Positions 18,908-28,475 of a stretch of 60,192 nt of DNA are shown one piece after another (within the stretch, counting starts at the first letter, position 1; each line of letters begins with the position of its first letter). The notes beneath the pieces were generated by a model, which was given only the letters and a program-made list of their open reading frames with translations, made no database searches and had not been told where the DNA came from. This stretch comes from Delftia sp. PS-11. Its GTDB lineage: Bacteria > Pseudomonadota > Gammaproteobacteria > Burkholderiales > Burkholderiaceae_C. The position numbers were made by a program, and so were the translations under genes. The stretch spans positions 1 to 60,192 of the forward strand of contig NZ_JACSYA010000035.1 of assembly GCF_029870285.1 (NCBI RefSeq), given 5' to 3'.

Positions 18908-19603
18908 ATGAATGACAATTTGATGGAACTTGAACAATTGTCGGCACTGGTTGATGGCGAGTTGCCCGCTGCGCAGCTGCAGGCCGCACTGGACTATGCC
19001 GAGAGCGAAGCCGGTCAGCAGTCATGGCGCATGTACCACCTGGTCGGCGATGTGCTGCGCTCGCCTGAGCTGGCGCATCACAGCCGCAACGATGTGCTGT
19101 CCGGCATCCGGGCGCAGCTGGCGCTTGAGCCCCGGCGCCCGCTGGTGCCTGTGGCCGGCGAAGAGCTGCAGCAGATTGCCCAGCCTGCGCAGGACCGCGC
19201 CGTGGCCAATGGCGCCCCGCTGCGCGACGCTGCCAATGCGGCGGTTTTCCGCTGGAAGATGGCGGCCGGCTTTGCCTCGGTGGCAGCTGTGGCGGCCATC
19301 GGCTGGAGCGTGATGCTGGGGACTTCGTCGGGCTCCGGCGCGCCCGGGCCTGCCCTTGCCCTGCTGTCGGTGCCAGCGCCTGCCAGCGCCTCCCATGAGG
19401 TGCCCCTGGGGGCGACGGCCCAGTCATCGTCGGTGGTTGCCGTGGCGGGCCCCAATGGCCAGAGCGTCATGCTGCGCGACCCCCGCCTGGATGCGCTGCT
19501 GGCAGCCCACCCGCAGTACAGCGGCCCGGCGACCCTGCAGATGCCGGCCAGCTTCCTGCGCAATGCGGATTTTGCGGCGGCAGCGCGCGCACCCCAACGC
19601 TGA
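18908..19603 (+). CDS. rseA: Anti-sigma-E factor RseA/MucA
   Basis: RseA holds sigma-E at the inner membrane until regulated proteolysis releases it. The 231-aa protein has the N-terminal sigma-binding domain (EQLSALVDGELP, then QSWRMYHLVGDVLR), one membrane helix at about 118-138 (AAGFASVAAVAAIGWSVML) and an Ala/Pro/Ser-rich periplasmic part ending in AAHPQYSGPATLQMPASFLR. It follows rpoE by 55 bp. No rseB follows it; the next gene is the protease. Confidence 0.9.
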   Translation: MNDNLMELEQLSALVDGELPAAQLQAALDYAESEAGQQSWRMYHLVGDVLRSPELAHHSRNDVLSGIRAQLALEPRRPLVPVAGEELQQIAQPAQDRAVANGAPLRDAANAAVFRWKMAAGFASVAAVAAIGWSVMLGTSSGSGAPGPALALLSVPAPASASHEVPLGATAQSSSVVAVAGPNGQSVMLRDPRLDALLAAHPQYSGPATLQMPASFLRNADFAAAARAPQR

Positions 19604-19762
19604 CGATTGCAGCCGCACCTCTTGCAAACCCGGCGGATGCGTCCATCTGGCAGGGATGTCTCTGCCGCACAGATGTGCCGGCTGTCGCAGCCTGGTGCCA
19701 TCCCCATGCCGTTTCACGGCAGCCTGGCCACTGGCCTATCAATCAAAGACAACAAGGAAAGG

Positions 19763-21247
19763 ATGACCATGACCACAGTTCGATGGAAGGCGCTGCAGTC
19801 CTGCGCGCTGGCAGGAGCGCTGGCGCTGGCGGCAGGGGCCTCGTCGGCCCTGCTGCCCGTGAGCGCGGCCCATGCGCAGGCCGCTGCCGTGGCGCGGGGG
19901 CTGCCTGATTTCACGGATCTGGTCGATCAGGTCGGGCCTTCGGTGGTCAATATCCGTACGCTGGAGAAGGTGTCGGCAGGTTCTGCCGAGGCGCTGGGCA
20001 TGGACGAAGACATGCTGGAGTTCTTCCGCCGCTTCGGCCTGCCTGTGCCCAACATGCCCCGCCGTCCGCAGCCGCGCTCCCAGCAGCCTGACCAGGAACA
20101 GCCGCGCGGCGTGGGTTCGGGCTTCATCCTGACCGCCGACGGCTATGTGATGACCAATGCCCATGTGGTCGAGGGGGCCGATGAGGTCATCGTCACGCTG
20201 ACCGACAAGCGCGAGTTCAAGGCCAAGATCGTGGGCAGCGACAAGCGCACCGATGTGGCTGTGGTCAAGATCGATGCCAAGGGGCTGCCTGCCGTGAAGA
20301 TCGGCGATGTGAACCGCCTGCGGGTCGGCGAATGGGTCATGGCCATCGGTTCACCCTTCGGTCTCGACAATTCTGTGACGGCCGGCATTGTCAGCGCCAA
20401 GCAGCGTGACACGGGCGACTACCTGCCCTTCATTCAGACCGATGTGGCCATCAATCCGGGCAATTCCGGCGGCCCGCTCATCAATATGCGTGGCGAGGTC
20501 GTGGGCATCAACAGCCAGATCTATTCACGATCTGGCGGCTTCATGGGCATCAGCTTCGCCATTCCGATCGACGAGGCTGTGCGTGTCAGCGACCAGCTGC
20601 GCGCCACGGGCAAGGTCACGCGCGGCCGCATTGGCGTGCAGATCGGTCCGGTGACCAAGGATGTTGCCGAGTCCATCGGCCTGGGCAAGGTCCAGGGTGC
20701 CCTGGTGGCAGCGGTGGAGCCCGACTCTCCTGCCGCCAAGGCGGGCGTCGAGCCGGGTGACGTGATCATCCGGTTCGACGGCAAGGCGATCGACCGGGTG
20801 GCGGATCTGCCGCGCATGGTGGGCAACACCAAGCCGGGCACGCGCAGCACGCTGACGGTGTTCCGCCGTGGCGCGACCAAGGATCTGTCCATGGTGATCG
20901 GCGAGGTGCCCCCCGACGAGGCGCCTCAGGCCAAGGCCCGAGCCGATGGTGGCAAGGGCTCTGCCATCGTGTCCCAGCCCCTGGGGCTGACCGTGGGCGA
21001 GCTCACGGAAGCCCAGAAGAAGGAGCTGGGCATCAAGAGCGGGGTGCGCATCCTGGCTGTCGCCGAGGCCGCAGCCCGCGCAGGCCTGCGCGAAGGCGAT
21101 GTCATCCTTCAGCTGGCCAATATGGAAGTCACGGGGCTCAAGGGCTTCGAGGCGGCCGTGGCCAAGGCGGACAAGACCAAGCCTGTGCCCCTGCTGGTGC
21201 GCCGCGGTGGCGAGGCCCAGTATGTGCTCATCCGCCCGGCGCGTTGA
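19763..21247 (+). CDS. mucD: Periplasmic serine protease, DegP/DegQ (MucD) type
   Basis: This HtrA-family protease/chaperone removes misfolded envelope proteins. The 494-aa precursor has a signal peptide cleaved near AHAQA (36-40). The trypsin-like domain has triad residues H134 (TNAHVVEG), D164 (RTDVAVVK) and S235 (NPGNSGGPL). Two PDZ domains follow, at about 290-380 and 400-490. The frame is open further upstream to 19607, but the ATG at 19763 is preceded by AAGGAAAGG and starts a proper signal peptide. Placement after rpoE-rseA fits the mucD name used in pseudomonads. Confidence 0.94.
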   Translation: MTMTTVRWKALQSCALAGALALAAGASSALLPVSAAHAQAAAVARGLPDFTDLVDQVGPSVVNIRTLEKVSAGSAEALGMDEDMLEFFRRFGLPVPNMPRRPQPRSQQPDQEQPRGVGSGFILTADGYVMTNAHVVEGADEVIVTLTDKREFKAKIVGSDKRTDVAVVKIDAKGLPAVKIGDVNRLRVGEWVMAIGSPFGLDNSVTAGIVSAKQRDTGDYLPFIQTDVAINPGNSGGPLINMRGEVVGINSQIYSRSGGFMGISFAIPIDEAVRVSDQLRATGKVTRGRIGVQIGPVTKDVAESIGLGKVQGALVAAVEPDSPAAKAGVEPGDVIIRFDGKAIDRVADLPRMVGNTKPGTRSTLTVFRRGATKDLSMVIGEVPPDEAPQAKARADGGKGSAIVSQPLGLTVGELTEAQKKELGIKSGVRILAVAEAAARAGLREGDVILQLANMEVTGLKGFEAAVAKADKTKPVPLLVRRGGEAQYVLIRPAR

Positions 21248-21335
21248 CCCGTGCCTGGCACGGTGGCGGGCAATTCCCTCGGAAACCCGCCATGGGGCTG
21301 TGCATGCCCATGGGGGCATTGGGTAGAATGAGACC

Positions 21336-21477
21336 CCAAAGCGTGACCAAGCGAAAGCTTCGCCGCCCTTGTCGGGTCTTGGTTCGTAGCCCGTTTTGCC
21401 TACAATGAAGTCCCAACTATCGCAGTTGCCAGAGATTGTTGGTTCGGGGCGCGTCGTTCGTGGACGCGCCCTTTTTT
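21336..21477 (+). ncRNA. Candidate structured RNA or lepA leader ending in a terminator
   Basis: The 282-bp gap between the protease gene and lepA has RNA-like structure. GACCAA (21345-21350) can pair with TTGGTT (21379-21384). That stem encloses hairpin GCGAA/TTCGC (21351-21363, loop AGC) and hairpin CCC/GGG (21366-21376), giving a three-way junction. A TAGAAT at 21324-21329 could be a -10 box for this RNA. A second candidate promoter, TTGGTT-N16-TACAAT (21379-21406), would start a shorter RNA of about 65 nt. Both would end at the terminator at 21447-21477. Transcription has not been shown; this is inference from sequence. Confidence 0.4.
21447..21477 (+). terminator. Strong Rho-independent terminator upstream of lepA
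   Basis: GGGCGCGTC (21447-21455) pairs perfectly with GACGCGCCC (21463-21471) across a 7-base loop, followed by TTTTTT. It ends 52 bases before the lepA ATG. It could terminate the rpoE operon, a small RNA, or act as a lepA attenuator. Confidence 0.85.
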
Positions 21478-21529
21478 CTTGCGTGCCGACCCTGTCGTCT
21501 TCCTCCCTCACTAGCATTCCTTCTCGTTG

Positions 21530-23338
21530 ATGAATCACATCAGAAACTTTTCCATCATTGCGCACATAGACCACGGCAAGTCGACGCTGGCCGATCGTCT
21601 GATCCAGCGCTGCGGCGGCCTGGCCGAACGCGATATGGAGGCCCAGGTGCTGGACTCGATGGACATCGAGAAAGAGCGCGGCATCACCATCAAGGCCCAG
21701 ACGGCGGCCCTGCAGTACAAGGCCAAGGACGGACAGGTCTACAACCTGAACCTCATCGATACGCCGGGCCATGTGGACTTCTCGTACGAGGTCTCGCGTT
21801 CGCTGTCTGCCTGCGAGGGGGCCTTGCTGGTGGTGGACGCCTCGCAAGGCGTCGAGGCACAGACCGTGGCCAACTGCTACACGGCCCTGGACCTGGGCGT
21901 GGAAGTGATGGCCGTGCTCAACAAGATGGATCTGCCGCAGGCCGACCCGGAAAATGCCAAGGCCGAGATCGAGGACGTGATCGGCATCGATGCCAGCGAC
22001 GCGATTCCCTGCTCGGCCAAGACCGGCATGGGCATTGATGAGATTCTGGAAGCGGTGGTGGCCAAGGTGCCGCCACCCAAGGGCAATCCCGACGGACAGC
22101 TGCGTGCCATGATCATCGACAGCTGGTTCGACACCTATGTCGGCGTCGTGATGCTGGTGCGTGTGGTTGATGGCGAGCTCAAGAAGGGCGAGCGTTTCAA
22201 GATGATGGCTTCGGGCGCGGCCTATGAAGCCAACAACCTGGGCGTGTTCACACCGGCCGATGTGCCGCGCGATGCGCTGCGCGCAGGCGAGGTGGGCTAC
22301 ATCATCGCCGGCATCAAGGAGCTCAAGGCTGCCAAGGTGGGCGATACCATCACGCTGGAAAAGAAGCTGCCCAACAATCTGGGGCCCGCGACCGAGCCGC
22401 TGCCGGGTTTCAAGGAAATCAAGCCGCAGGTGTTTGCAGGCCTGTATCCGACCGAGGCCAGCGAGTATGACCAGCTGCGCGATGCGCTGGAGAAGCTGCA
22501 GCTCAACGACTCGTCGCTGCAGTTCGAGCCCGAGGTGTCCCAGGCGCTGGGCTTCGGCTTTCGCTGCGGCTTCCTGGGACTGCTGCACATGGAGATCGTG
22601 CAGGAGCGCCTGGAGCGCGAGTTTGACCAGGACCTGATTACCACTGCGCCCAGCGTGGTCTACGAAGTCGTCAAGGGCGATGGCGAGGTCATTCAGGTCG
22701 AAAACCCTTCCAAGATGCCCGATACCGGCCGCATCCAGGAGGTGCGCGAACCCATCGTCACCGTGCATCTGTACATGCCCCAGGACTATGTGGGCCCGGT
22801 CATGACGCTGGCCAATCAAAAGCGCGGCGTGCAGATCAACATGCAGTACCACGGCCGCCAGGTGATGCTCACCTACGAGATGCCGCTGGGCGAGATCGTG
22901 CTGGACTTCTTCGACAAGCTCAAGTCGGTGTCGCGCGGCTATGCCTCCATGGACTATGAGTTCAAGGAGTACCGCGCCTCCGACGTGGTCAAGGTGGACA
23001 TTCTGCTCAACGGCGACAAGGTCGATGCGCTGTCCATCATCGTGCACCGCTCCCAGGCCACCTTCCGCGGCCGCGCCGTGGTGTCCAAGATGCGCGAGAT
23101 CATCAGCCGCCAGATGTTCGATGTGGCCATCCAGGCTGCGATCGGCGCCAACATCATCGCGCGCGAGACGGTCAAGGCCATGCGCAAGAACGTGCTGGCC
23201 AAGTGCTATGGCGGTGACATCACCCGCAAGCGCAAGCTGCTGGAAAAGCAAAAGGCTGGCAAAAAGCGCATGAAGCAGATCGGATCGGTGGAAGTTCCGC
23301 AGGAGGCTTTCCTGGCCATTCTGCAAGTGGAGGACTGA
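21530..23338 (+). CDS. lepA: Elongation factor 4 (LepA), ribosome-associated GTPase
   Basis: EF4 is a translational GTPase that affects initiation and can back-translocate ribosomes. The 602-aa protein has G1 [10 protein letters not shown]3 DTPGHVDF, G4 NKMD, and the characteristic C-terminal domain ending [20 protein letters not shown]. The ATG at 21530 is preferred to the adjacent TTG at 21527. I see no Shine-Dalgarno sequence before it (tagcattccttctcgttg). The stop overlaps the lepB start by one base (TGATG), the usual lepA-lepB coupling. Confidence 0.96.
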   Translation: MNHIRNFSIIAHIDHGKSTLADRLIQRCGGLAERDMEAQVLDSMDIEKERGITIKAQTAALQYKAKDGQVYNLNLIDTPGHVDFSYEVSRSLSACEGALLVVDASQGVEAQTVANCYTALDLGVEVMAVLNKMDLPQADPENAKAEIEDVIGIDASDAIPCSAKTGMGIDEILEAVVAKVPPPKGNPDGQLRAMIIDSWFDTYVGVVMLVRVVDGELKKGERFKMMASGAAYEANNLGVFTPADVPRDALRAGEVGYIIAGIKELKAAKVGDTITLEKKLPNNLGPATEPLPGFKEIKPQVFAGLYPTEASEYDQLRDALEKLQLNDSSLQFEPEVSQALGFGFRCGFLGLLHMEIVQERLEREFDQDLITTAPSVVYEVVKGDGEVIQVENPSKMPDTGRIQEVREPIVTVHLYMPQDYVGPVMTLANQKRGVQINMQYHGRQVMLTYEMPLGEIVLDFFDKLKSVSRGYASMDYEFKEYRASDVVKVDILLNGDKVDALSIIVHRSQATFRGRAVVSKMREIISRQMFDVAIQAAIGANIIARETVKAMRKNVLAKCYGGDITRKRKLLEKQKAGKKRMKQIGSVEVPQEAFLAILQVED

Positions 23339-24315
23339 TGCAAGCCATGCAATGGATTACGGCTGTCGTGCTGGCGGCTTTCGTGGGCTATGTCGGAGCC
23401 TGGTACACAGGCGCTATCGAAGGCAACTTCGCGCTGCTGCTGCTGCTGGCCACCGTGATCACCGGGGTGTACTGGCTTGGTGAGCGCATGTATTTCCTGC
23501 CGCGCCGCCGCCAGGCCGCCCTGGCGCTGGAGCAGGCAGCCGTCGCCCGCCGTGCCGAACTCGACCGCATGGGCATTGCCAAGACCGATATCGAGGTCTC
23601 CGATGAGGCCAAGGGCCGCATCCTCATGCAGCCCTGGTGGCTGGACTGGACGGCGGGCCTGTTTCCCGTGATTGCCATCGTCTTCGTGCTGCGCTCTTTT
23701 CTGTTCGAGCCGTTCAAGATTCCTTCGGGTTCGATGATTCCGACGCTGCTGGTGGGCGACCTGATCCTGGTGAACAAGTTCACCTACGGGCTGCGCCTGC
23801 CGGTGCTCAACACCAAGATCACCGAAGGCTCGCCTTTGCAGCGCGGCGATGTGGTGGTGTTCCGCTACCCGCCCCAGCCCAGCCTGGACTACATCAAGCG
23901 CGTGGTGGGCCTGCCCGGCGACGAGATTGCCTATCTGAACAAGCGCCTGACGATCAATGGCAAGCCGGTGGAGGCATCCGAGCTGCCCGATTTCTTCGAC
24001 AAGGACGCGATGCGCTACTTCAAACAGTACGAGGAAGCGCTGGGAGACAAGCCGCACCGCTTGATTGTCAACCAGGATGTGCCGGCCTTCATCCAGGGCG
24101 CCAGCGGCTTTGCATTCCGGGAAAATTGCCGCTACAGCGTCGAAGGGGTGACCTGCAAGGTGCCCGACGGCCAGTATTTCATGATGGGCGACAATCGGGA
24201 CAACTCGCTGGATTCGCGCTACTGGGGCTTCGTGCCGGACAAAAACATCGTCGGCAAGGCCTTCTTCGTCTGGATGAACTTCGGCGATTTCAAGCGCATC
24301 GGCGGTTTCCACTGA
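23338..24315 (+). CDS. lepB: Signal peptidase I
   Basis: LepB cleaves signal peptides from exported proteins at the outer face of the inner membrane. The 325-aa protein has two N-terminal membrane segments (about 5-23 and 30-48), a third near 106-121, the catalytic S132 in PSGSMIPTL and the general-base K187 in YIKRVVGLPGD. Box E is GDNRDNSLDSRYWG. The ATG overlaps the lepA stop, so the two are coupled. Length and motifs are standard. Confidence 0.96.
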   Translation: MQAMQWITAVVLAAFVGYVGAWYTGAIEGNFALLLLLATVITGVYWLGERMYFLPRRRQAALALEQAAVARRAELDRMGIAKTDIEVSDEAKGRILMQPWWLDWTAGLFPVIAIVFVLRSFLFEPFKIPSGSMIPTLLVGDLILVNKFTYGLRLPVLNTKITEGSPLQRGDVVVFRYPPQPSLDYIKRVVGLPGDEIAYLNKRLTINGKPVEASELPDFFDKDAMRYFKQYEEALGDKPHRLIVNQDVPAFIQGASGFAFRENCRYSVEGVTCKVPDGQYFMMGDNRDNSLDSRYWGFVPDKNIVGKAFFVWMNFGDFKRIGGFH

Positions 24316-24381
24316 CGCCATGGCACGCGCCGGTGCTGGACCGGCTGCCGGGATAAAGGCTTTCAAATGGAGGGAAAAAAC

Positions 24382-24744
24382 ATGTTCAAAGCAACCACTT
24401 TGCGTTCACGCCAGCGTGGCCTGTCCTTTCTGGGACTGGTGTTTTTGGTCGCCATCTTCGTCAGCCTGGCAGCGATTGCCACACAATCGGTGCCCATCTT
24501 CATGGAATATCAGGCCGTCACCAAGGCCGCCAACAAGGCAGCACGTGAAGGCAATACCGTGGCCGAGGTGCGCGCCAGCTTCGAGCGTGCTGCAGCCATC
24601 GACGATATCAAGTCCGTGAGTGCCTCGGACCTCGAGGTCACCAAGATCAACGAGCGTGTGGCCGTGGGCTTCGAGTACTCGCGGGAAATCCATCTGGTAG
24701 GCCCGGCATACCTGACCTACCGTTTTAAAAAGCAGACCAACTAG
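24382..24744 (+). CDS. DUF4845 family small membrane protein
   Basis: The 120-aa product starts with a basic N-terminus and one hydrophobic segment (LSFLGLVFLVAIFVSLAAIA, about 14-33), then a soluble domain ending in AYLTYRFKKQTN. This is the DUF4845 type found between lepB and rnc in many beta- and gammaproteobacteria. A pilin-like N-terminal hydrophobic arm is suggested by the sequence, but function is unknown. GGAGGG upstream supports the ATG at 24382 over the in-frame ATG at 24367. Its TAG is directly followed by the rnc GTG, so the genes are abutted. Confidence 0.85.
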   Translation: MFKATTLRSRQRGLSFLGLVFLVAIFVSLAAIATQSVPIFMEYQAVTKAANKAAREGNTVAEVRASFERAAAIDDIKSVSASDLEVTKINERVAVGFEYSREIHLVGPAYLTYRFKKQTN

Positions 24745-25428
24745 GTGCCCCCTTCACTGAACGCGCTGCAGCACCGCCTGCAGCATCCATTCAACAACCC
24801 GCAGTTGCTGCAGCGTGCCATCACGCACCGCAGCTTTTCGGCGGACAATAACGAGCGGCTGGAGTTCCTGGGCGACTCGGTGCTCAACCTTGCCATCTCC
24901 AGCCTGCTCTATGAGCGGCTCGCCTCCATGCCCGAGGGCGACTTGTCGCGCGTGCGCGCCAATCTGGTCAAGGAGGGCACACTGCACCAGATTGCCCTCA
25001 GGCTGCAGCTGCCCGATCTGCTGCGTCTGGGCGAGGGTGAATCCAAGTCGGGCGGCAAGCAGCGCCCCTCCATTCTGGCCGATGCCGTCGAGGCGCTGAT
25101 CGGCGCCGTCTATCTCGATGCCGGCTATGCCGCTGGCGAGAAGGTGGTGCGCCATCTGTTCGAGGGAGTGGACATCAATCCCCACATGCGGGCAGCAGAG
25201 AAAGACGCCAAGACCGCGCTGCAGGAATGGCTGCAGGGGCGGCGCATGAAGCTGCCGCAATACGAGGTGGCCGCGACCACTGGCGTGGCCCACCGCCAGA
25301 CTTTCGAGGTGGAGTGCGCCATCGCCGAGCTGCAGCTCAAGGCCCGTGGCACAGGCGCATCGCGCCGGGCGGCTGAACAGGCTGCCGCTGCCGGCATGCT
25401 GGAACTACTGAAAACACGACACGCATGA
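24745..25428 (+). CDS. rnc: Ribonuclease III
   Basis: RNase III cleaves double-stranded RNA in rRNA maturation and mRNA control. The 227-aa protein has the signature [10 protein letters not shown] (36-45) with D44 as a catalytic metal ligand, a second acidic pair D112/E115 in ADAVEALIG, and a C-terminal double-stranded-RNA-binding domain (about 155-224). It uses a GTG start that abuts the upstream TAG. Its stop overlaps the era start as ATGA, the conserved rnc-era arrangement. Confidence 0.95.
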   Translation: MPPSLNALQHRLQHPFNNPQLLQRAITHRSFSADNNERLEFLGDSVLNLAISSLLYERLASMPEGDLSRVRANLVKEGTLHQIALRLQLPDLLRLGEGESKSGGKQRPSILADAVEALIGAVYLDAGYAAGEKVVRHLFEGVDINPHMRAAEKDAKTALQEWLQGRRMKLPQYEVAATTGVAHRQTFEVECAIAELQLKARGTGASRRAAEQAAAAGMLELLKTRHA

Positions 25429-26471
25429 ACCAAGACAAACCTTCGGCACCGGCGCAGTCCGCCGCCGACCTCGACGCCATGCTGGCCGCCGCCAAGCCTG
25501 GCAGCGGCACCACGGTGCGCGCAGACCAGCAAGCCTCGGTGCCGGCTGGCGCCCCCGATGCCGCTGTGGCTGCCGGGCCGCAGCGTTGCGGCCTTATTGC
25601 CATCGTCGGCAAGCCCAATGTCGGCAAATCCACGCTGATGAATGCGCTGGTCGGCCAGAAGATCAGCATCACCTCGCGCAAGGCCCAGACCACGCGCCAC
25701 CGCATCACTGGCATCCGCACCCGCGAGCAGACGCAGTTCGTCTTCGTGGATACGCCCGGTTTTCAGACCAAGCACAGCACGGCGCTGAACAAGTCGCTCA
25801 ACAAGACCGTAATGGGCGCCATTGGCGACGTGGATCTGATCCTGTTCGTGGTCGAGGCTGGCCAGTTCACGCTGGCCGATGCCAAGGTGCTGTCGCTGTT
25901 CAAACCCGGCATTCCCACGCTGCTGATCGCCAACAAGCTCGACACCGTGGGCCGCCGCGCCGAGATCGCGCCCTGGCTCAAGGGCATGCAGGAGCGCCAC
26001 CCGTTTGCCGAGTTCGTGCCCATGTCGGCCAAGAACAAGGGCGATATCGAACGTCTGTTCGGCATCTGCGAAAAATACCTGCCCGAGCAGCCCTGGATGT
26101 ATGCCCAGGATGAGCTGACCGACCGCAGCGAGCGTTTCCTGGCGTCGGAGACCGTGCGTGAAAAGCTGTTCCGCTTCACGGGCGACGAACTGCCCTACAC
26201 ATCCACCGTGGTCATCGACAAGTTCGAGGAAGAGGCCAGCAAGCAGCACAAGCGTTTCATTCGCGTGGCTGCCACCATCGTGGTCGAGCGCGACGGCCAC
26301 AAGGCCATGGTCATTGGCGAAAAGGGCGAGCGCCTCAAGCGCATCAGCACCGAGGCCCGCCAGGAACTGGAAAAGCTCATGGATGCCAAGGTCTTCCTCG
26401 AAGTCTGGGTCAAGGTGCGTTCGGGCTGGGCCGATGATGAGGCCCGCGTGCGCTCCTTCGGCTACGAGTGA
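25425..26471 (+). CDS. era: GTPase Era
   Basis: Era binds the 3' end of 16S rRNA and assists 30S assembly. The 348-aa protein has G1 GKPNVGKST (62-70), G3 DTPG (109-112), G4 NKLD (170-173) and a C-terminal KH domain with [10 protein letters not shown]. It carries about 50 extra N-terminal residues relative to E. coli Era. They are rich in Ala, Pro, Gly and Ser and look disordered. The ATGA overlap with rnc supports this start, so the extension is probably translated. Confidence 0.95.
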   Translation: MNQDKPSAPAQSAADLDAMLAAAKPGSGTTVRADQQASVPAGAPDAAVAAGPQRCGLIAIVGKPNVGKSTLMNALVGQKISITSRKAQTTRHRITGIRTREQTQFVFVDTPGFQTKHSTALNKSLNKTVMGAIGDVDLILFVVEAGQFTLADAKVLSLFKPGIPTLLIANKLDTVGRRAEIAPWLKGMQERHPFAEFVPMSAKNKGDIERLFGICEKYLPEQPWMYAQDELTDRSERFLASETVREKLFRFTGDELPYTSTVVIDKFEEEASKQHKRFIRVAATIVVERDGHKAMVIGEKGERLKRISTEARQELEKLMDAKVFLEVWVKVRSGWADDEARVRSFGYE

Positions 26472-26498
26472 AGCGCTGCCTGCTGCCGCTGCGCATCC

Positions 26499-27269
26499 AT
26501 GGCTAGCGCCAAGCGAGTCTCGGACGAGCCGGCCTTTGTCCTGCACAGCTATGACTGGAGCGAGTCGAGCCTGATTCTTGAGGTTTTCACGCGCCATCGG
26601 GGCCGGGTGGCGCTGGCTGCCAAGGGCGTCAAGCGGCCGACTTCGAACTTCCGGCCTGTGCTGCTGCCGCTGCAGCCGCTGCGCCTGAGCTACAGCCTGG
26701 GCGGTGAGGGCAATGCCGAGATCCACACCCTCAAAGGCGCGGAATGGGCCGGCGGCCATGTCATGCCCCAGGGCGATGCCCTGATGTCGGGCCTGTACCT
26801 GAACGAGCTGCTGATGCGCCTGCTGGCGCGCGACGACCCCTATGCGGCGCTGTTCGACATCTACGCCGGCGTGGTGCGTGTGCTGGCCGGCCAGCATGGC
26901 GATGCCATCGAGCCCGTGCTGCGCACCTTCGAGCTGCTGCTGCTGCGCGAACTGGGCCACCTGCCTTGCCTGAGCGAGGAAAGCGCGACCCTGGCGCCGC
27001 TGGCCACGGGCCTGCGCTATGCGCTGGTGGCCGAAGGCGGCCTGCGCCCTGCGCTGCAGGGTGAGCGCGCAGTGCTGGGGTCAGCGCAATGGCAGGCCAT
27101 CGAGGCTGCGCTGCAGTCCCACCAGGCCTTCAACGCCACGCTGCATGTGGTGGCCCAGCCCGAGCTGGCGCTGGCCCTCAAGCCCCAGCTGCGTGCCGTG
27201 CTGCAATACCATTGCGGCAGTCCCATGCTGCGCACCCGCCAGCTGATGATGGATCTTCAAGCCCTATGA
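26499..27269 (+). CDS. recO: DNA repair protein RecO
   Basis: RecO works with RecF and RecR to load RecA on single-stranded DNA at gaps. The 256-aa product has the N-terminal OB-fold ([31 protein letters not shown]) and the helical C-terminal domain, without the CxxC zinc pairs seen in some orthologues. It follows era by 27 bp. Its stop overlaps the pdxJ start as ATGA. Conserved era-recO-pdxJ context supports the call. Confidence 0.93.
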   Translation: MASAKRVSDEPAFVLHSYDWSESSLILEVFTRHRGRVALAAKGVKRPTSNFRPVLLPLQPLRLSYSLGGEGNAEIHTLKGAEWAGGHVMPQGDALMSGLYLNELLMRLLARDDPYAALFDIYAGVVRVLAGQHGDAIEPVLRTFELLLLRELGHLPCLSEESATLAPLATGLRYALVAEGGLRPALQGERAVLGSAQWQAIEAALQSHQAFNATLHVVAQPELALALKPQLRAVLQYHCGSPMLRTRQLMMDLQAL

Positions 27270-28045
27270 ACCCTCCCCATGCTTCACAGCGCACGGCGCT
27301 GTCGGTCAATGTCAACAAGGTTGCGCTGCTGCGCAACACGCGCCATCTGGGCATTCCCAGCGTGACGCGCGCCGCCACGATCTGCCTGGAGGCTGGCGCC
27401 CAGGGCATCACCATCCATCCCAGGCCCGACCAGCGCCACATCCGCAGCGAGGATGTCTATGCGCTGCAGGCGCTGATGAAGCAGTGGCCCCAGGCCGAGT
27501 TCAACATCGAGGGCAACCCGACGCAGAACCTGATGGACTTCATCCGCGACACGCGCCCCCACCAGGCGACCTTCGTGCCTGACAGCGAGGACCAGTTCAC
27601 CAGCGACCATGGCTGGAGCTTTCCGCAGGATGCCGAACGCCTGCGTCCGCTGATTGCCGAATGCCGCCAGCTGGGCGTGCGCGTGAGCCTGTTCATGGAT
27701 CCCGTGCCCGGACAGATGGCGGCCGCGCGCGCCGTGGGCGCCGACCGGGTGGAGCTGTACACCGAGCCCTATGCGGCCGCCTGGGGCTCGGCCGGCCAGG
27801 AGGCGCAGTTGCAAGCCTATGCTGCAGCTGCGCAGGCGGCACTGGACGCTGGGCTGGGCATCAATGCCGGCCATGATCTGAACCGCGACAACCTGGCAGC
27901 TTTCGTGGCGCGCGTACCCGGCCTGCTGGAAGTCTCGATTGGCCATGCCTTGATCGCCGATGCGCTGGAGCTGGGCTATGCCGAAACCGTGCGCGCCTAC
28001 CAGCAGTGCATAGACCAGGGCATGCAGGCGCGCCAGAGCGCCTGA
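27266..28045 (+). CDS. pdxJ: Pyridoxine 5'-phosphate synthase PdxJ
   Basis: PdxJ condenses 1-deoxyxylulose 5-phosphate with aminoacetone phosphate to make pyridoxine phosphate (vitamin B6). The 259-aa TIM-barrel protein has [15 protein letters not shown] at its start, then [13 protein letters not shown] and VSLFMDPV, with GHDLNRDNL near the end, all typical. The longer open frame to 27089 is out of context. The ATG at 27266 is coupled to the recO stop. Confidence 0.96.
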   Translation: MNPPHASQRTALSVNVNKVALLRNTRHLGIPSVTRAATICLEAGAQGITIHPRPDQRHIRSEDVYALQALMKQWPQAEFNIEGNPTQNLMDFIRDTRPHQATFVPDSEDQFTSDHGWSFPQDAERLRPLIAECRQLGVRVSLFMDPVPGQMAAARAVGADRVELYTEPYAAAWGSAGQEAQLQAYAAAAQAALDAGLGINAGHDLNRDNLAAFVARVPGLLEVSIGHALIADALELGYAETVRAYQQCIDQGMQARQSA

Positions 28046-28067
28046 ACCCTGTTCAGGAGCAAAGCCC

Positions 28068-28475
28068 ATGATCTATGGCATCGGCACCGATATCTGCGAT
28101 GTGCGCCGCATCCGCGCCAGCCTGGAGCGCCACGGCGACCGCTTTGCCGAGAAGGTGCTGGCCGATGGCGAACTGGCGACCTGGCGCGCGCGCCGCGCGC
28201 GCTGGCCCGAGCGCGGCATCCGTTTCGTGGCCACGCGCTTTTCGGCCAAGGAGGCTTTCTCCAAGGCCATCGGCATGGGCATGATCATGCCCATGACCTG
28301 GCGCAGCTGCGAGGTGGTCAACCTGCCCAGCGGCCAGCCCGGCATCGTGCTGCACGATGCACTCAAAGAGTGGTTCGAGCAGCGCAACCTGCAGGTCCAC
28401 TTGTCCGTCACTGATGAAAGCGACTACGCGGCGAGCTTTTGCGTGGTCGAAACACGAGAGGTTTCCCATGGCTGA
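28068..28475 (+). CDS. acpS: Holo-[acyl-carrier-protein] synthase AcpS
   Basis: AcpS transfers phosphopantetheine from CoA to acyl carrier protein, whose gene is at 16080. The 135-aa product has the metal-binding D in [12 protein letters not shown] and the catalytic E in [13 protein letters not shown]. It follows pdxJ, the standard order, with AGGAG at 28054-28058. Its end overlaps the nagZ start by eight bases. Confidence 0.95.
   Translation: MIYGIGTDICDVRRIRASLERHGDRFAEKVLADGELATWRARRARWPERGIRFVATRFSAKEAFSKAIGMGMIMPMTWRSCEVVNLPSGQPGIVLHDALKEWFEQRNLQVHLSVTDESDYAASFCVVETREVSHG

Noticed and set aside
20525..23326. A 933-codon minus-strand frame opposite mucD and lepA
   Set aside because: It spans two well-supported genes and is His/Leu/Ala-rich with no domain signature, typical of antisense frames in GC-rich DNA.
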